From Oligosphaera ethanolica (GTDB lineage: Bacteria > Verrucomicrobiota > Lentisphaeria > Oligosphaerales > Oligosphaeraceae): DNA of 64,000 nucleotides. Within the stretch, counting starts at the first letter, position 1. Each line of letters starts with the position of its first letter. Position numbers and translations under genes: made by a program. This document shows, piece by piece, positions 62,210-64,000 of this stretch. The notes under the pieces are model-generated. The model made no database searches, was not told the origin of the DNA, and saw only the letters and a list, made by a program, of their open reading frames with translations. The stretch lies in NCBI RefSeq assembly GCF_030814695.1, contig NZ_JAUSVL010000001.1, forward strand, positions 62,001 to 126,000, read 5' to 3'.

Positions 62210-62262
62210 ATTGCCCGTTTTCCCAGTTTTTACCCCGTTTCACGGCCTTTTATGCCGCCAAA

Positions 62263-62284
62263 GGGAACCAAAAGGGAACCAACT
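62263..62284 (+). repeat. GGGAACC pair outside attR
   Basis: GGGAACC at 62263 and 62274, 11 bases apart, is followed by AACTC. It is 95 bases past the end of the attR repeat. At attL the TTGTACC pair sits 96 bases past the repeat with the same spacing and a following AACTT. Confidence 0.7.
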
Positions 62285-62402
62285 CTTCAGCCCTCTTTTT
62301 GGGCCCACCGGCAAGAGCTTCGTTTCGCTAGCCCCGCGTTGCGGTAACCTGGCGTTTTCCGTGGTCCCACGGGGCTTGCCGTGGCGTGGGGCTTGATGGC
62401 AT

Positions 62403-63722
62403 TTATTCAGGCGTTTTATCGTTGGCCGCTGTTTTATCGGCGGCGGCTTTTTTTTCGTCCATGCCCTGTTTGACGCGGCGCATTTCCTCCTGGAGGATGC
62501 GTGCCTTGATGAGGTTGCCGTTGGCGTAGAGACGGCGGTGCAGTTCGCCGAGGGGCATGAGCGGATTGTCCACCAGACGGGACGCCTTGCGGAATTCCTC
62601 TTCGCCCTCGCTGAGCTGGCCATTTTCCCAGTATGCGCAGGCAAGGAGATAATGGACATTGCCGTTGGCGGGTTCGAGTCGCCGGAGTTCTTCGAGGCAT
62701 TCAATGGCGTCGGCATAGAATGCCAGCAGCATCGCGGCCTCAGTCATATGCCAGAGGCGGCGTTGGTGTTCTTCCGCATTGGCGTTTTCGCCTTCCTGCT
62801 CGATTTCGGCCTTAAGCCGCTCGTAGTTTTGTTGGACTGCGGTAGCCTTGGTGGCCATGCTCACGCCCGTGCACTGGCTGGTGGCCAGGCTCAGGCACTG
62901 CTGGCAGCCCGTGAATGGCTGCAAGTACCACTGCAACTCGCGGAACACCGTGAAGTAGTACTGCCGGAGGGCATTTTCATCCTTGAAAGTGCCGACCTGC
63001 GGGCCGGGCAGCTGCGTCATGTGTCGGCAGTGGCAGACACGGCCATCGGGCAGCACGCCCATGTAGGGCAGGCATTGGCCGTAGGTCATGCCGACTTTCG
63101 CCAGTCGGCCGTAGTCCTCGTCCGAAAACACGCATGACGGCATGCCACAGTCAATCTTCAACACCGCGCCATCCTTGAGCAACGCCGTCGCTTTCGCCGC
63201 GCACCACGCCGCCAGAGGCCGCAGTCGCTCCAACGGCGTCCGGCAGTCCACGCGCATGACCAGCTTCTTGATGCCACACTCTGCCATGAGCGCCAACAGA
63301 AAATCGTAGTTGGCGGCGACGTCATCGGCCACGCCGATGAACTGCACCGACAGCTGCGCCGCCAGCAGCTCCTGCAGATTGGCGCGCATCTCAACCATGT
63401 CCGCCGGCGAGTAGAATTCCGGCCGATACACCCGCCACAGCACGTTGACCGACGACTTCACCAGCAGCGTCTTGGCGCCATCGGGCATCAGCCCGCTCGT
63501 TTCCAAAAATATGTTCATGCTGCGTTTGGCGCAGGCCGCCAGCAGCGCGTCCAGATCCGGGTAGATGGCCGGCTCGTTCCCCTTGAGCACCACCATGCCG
63601 CTCTTGCTGGAGGCGGCAAGGTCCAGCGCCTTGATCGCCACATTGACCGGCATGTCTTCGGGGCTCAACGCCATGCTGTCGGGAAAGGCCGCGCGTTGGC
63701 GATTGGTCAGATATAATTCCAT
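62403..63722 (-). CDS. Radical-SAM/SPASM-like protein without the CxxxCxxC motif, plus TPR
   Basis: The product is 439 aa, starting MELYLTNRQRAAFPDS. The N-terminal two thirds match a radical SAM barrel: LYLTNR..., GMVVLKGNEPAIYPDLDALL (the GGEP-like box), FLETSG, then a SPASM-type Cys-rich region DCGMPSCVFSDEDYG...YGQCLPYMGVLPDGRVCHCRHM...GCQQCLSLATSQCTG. However, where radical SAM enzymes have C-x3-C-x2-C just after 'LTNR', this protein has QRAAFPDS with no Cys. The C-terminal about 100 residues are TPR-like (AFYADAIECLEELRRLEPANGNVHYLLACAYWENGQL). It may be a partner subunit or an inactivated homologue. A longer frame upstream has no good start. Confidence 0.65.
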   Translation of the reverse strand: MELYLTNRQRAAFPDSMALSPEDMPVNVAIKALDLAASSKSGMVVLKGNEPAIYPDLDALLAACAKRSMNIFLETSGLMPDGAKTLLVKSSVNVLWRVYRPEFYSPADMVEMRANLQELLAAQLSVQFIGVADDVAANYDFLLALMAECGIKKLVMRVDCRTPLERLRPLAAWCAAKATALLKDGAVLKIDCGMPSCVFSDEDYGRLAKVGMTYGQCLPYMGVLPDGRVCHCRHMTQLPGPQVGTFKDENALRQYYFTVFRELQWYLQPFTGCQQCLSLATSQCTGVSMATKATAVQQNYERLKAEIEQEGENANAEEHQRRLWHMTEAAMLLAFYADAIECLEELRRLEPANGNVHYLLACAYWENGQLSEGEEEFRKASRLVDNPLMPLGELHRRLYANGNLIKARILQEEMRRVKQGMDEKKAAADKTAANDKTPE

Positions 63723-64000
63723 GAGTTCGTCGTCTCTTCTTCCTGCAATGCTGACAGACCGCGCCACAATACTGTCACGCGCACAAAATAAACAGGCAGC
63801 ACGCGCTGCTTTCAGTACAATAAAGCCCGAAACAATATCTGCATCAGCCGCATTTGTTTTTTCGGATAGCGGGCAATATCTTATGCGCCTATTTTCGCCC
63901 CCAAAGAGCGTCCGTATCGCCGGTCGCCGGGGCCATCTCCTAAGACATCTAGGCAACACCCGTTCGGTTGGTCGGATAGCACCGCCAGCCGCCGCTTGCT
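63723..64000. other. Upstream region of the last gene
   Basis: An open minus-strand frame continues to 63959 but has no RBS-linked start and unlikely composition. Nothing else is seen before the window edge. Confidence 0.3.

Overview
The window is GC-rich, gene-dense bacterial chromosome with one inserted mobile element. Gene content fits a Gram-negative of the PVC superphylum, most likely Lentisphaerota. The evidence is a Kdo/WaaP-type LPS kinase cluster, a type I sulfatase, secreted glycoside hydrolases and beta-helix proteins, a fragment of an 'H-X9-DG' prepilin-like protein, an LA_2272-type surface-repeat protein, and families of dispersed intergenic repeats. The phylum is an inference from gene families; no 16S rRNA is present.

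Left half (1-48 kb), chromosomal housekeeping and envelope genes. In order: the 3' end of an FGGY sugar kinase; a LURP-one-like protein; a GNAT; a sulfatase; murG; a short operon for a coiled-coil membrane protein plus two very small envelope proteins; prepilin peptidase; hisF with a TIM-barrel isomerase; a DUF2147 protein; rex, murA and murB; a split methionine synthase (catalytic MetH plus separate activation domain) behind dsbD; an LPS-core cluster of four divergent sugar kinases, a nucleotidyltransferase-like protein and a WaaG-like glycosyltransferase; PhoH; folP-cdaA-cdaR-miaA (folate, c-di-AMP, tRNA modification); a GH36-type alpha-galactosidase; a LysM/L,D-transpeptidase; accA; a second GNAT; a large LamG/beta-helix protein; an RlmI-like methyltransferase; a clan GH-A glycosidase; and a surface-repeat/ankyrin protein. 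MurA carries Asp in place of the fosfomycin-target Cys, and CdaA has unusual DGG/RHQ motifs.

Intergenic space is unusually rich in repeats: a roughly 620-bp array of 9-bp GATC-containing units (40.77-41.39 kb) with a small inverted-orientation relative at 33.24 kb, a MITE-like 257-bp unit with 45-bp inverted ends (25.45 kb), a dispersed hairpin repeat found three times, 30-bp repeats between murB and metH, and a 68-bp tandem repeat at the end of murA.

Right part (48.4-62.2 kb), an integrative element in the 3' end of a tRNA-Tyr gene. It is bounded by 66-bp perfect direct repeats. From the right it carries a tyrosine integrase translationally coupled to a 537-aa protein of unknown function that contains a 200-residue-period internal duplication, then an operon of two paralogous helix-turn-helix proteins, two very small ORFs and a PriCT-2/TOPRIM/RepA-like primase-helicase, followed by origin-like repeats. 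The left half holds an XRE-like regulator, chains of tiny overlapping ORFs and two insertion sequences. One IS (2,073 bp, 5-bp target duplication) splits a 126-codon gene that can be rebuilt exactly. Int-type arm sites (TTGTACC) lie at both ends. Just outside the right attachment site the chromosome has the same end architecture with a different arm motif (GGGAACC), which suggests the remnant of a second, related element. The window ends with a radical-SAM/SPASM-like protein that lacks the cluster-binding cysteines at its N-terminus.
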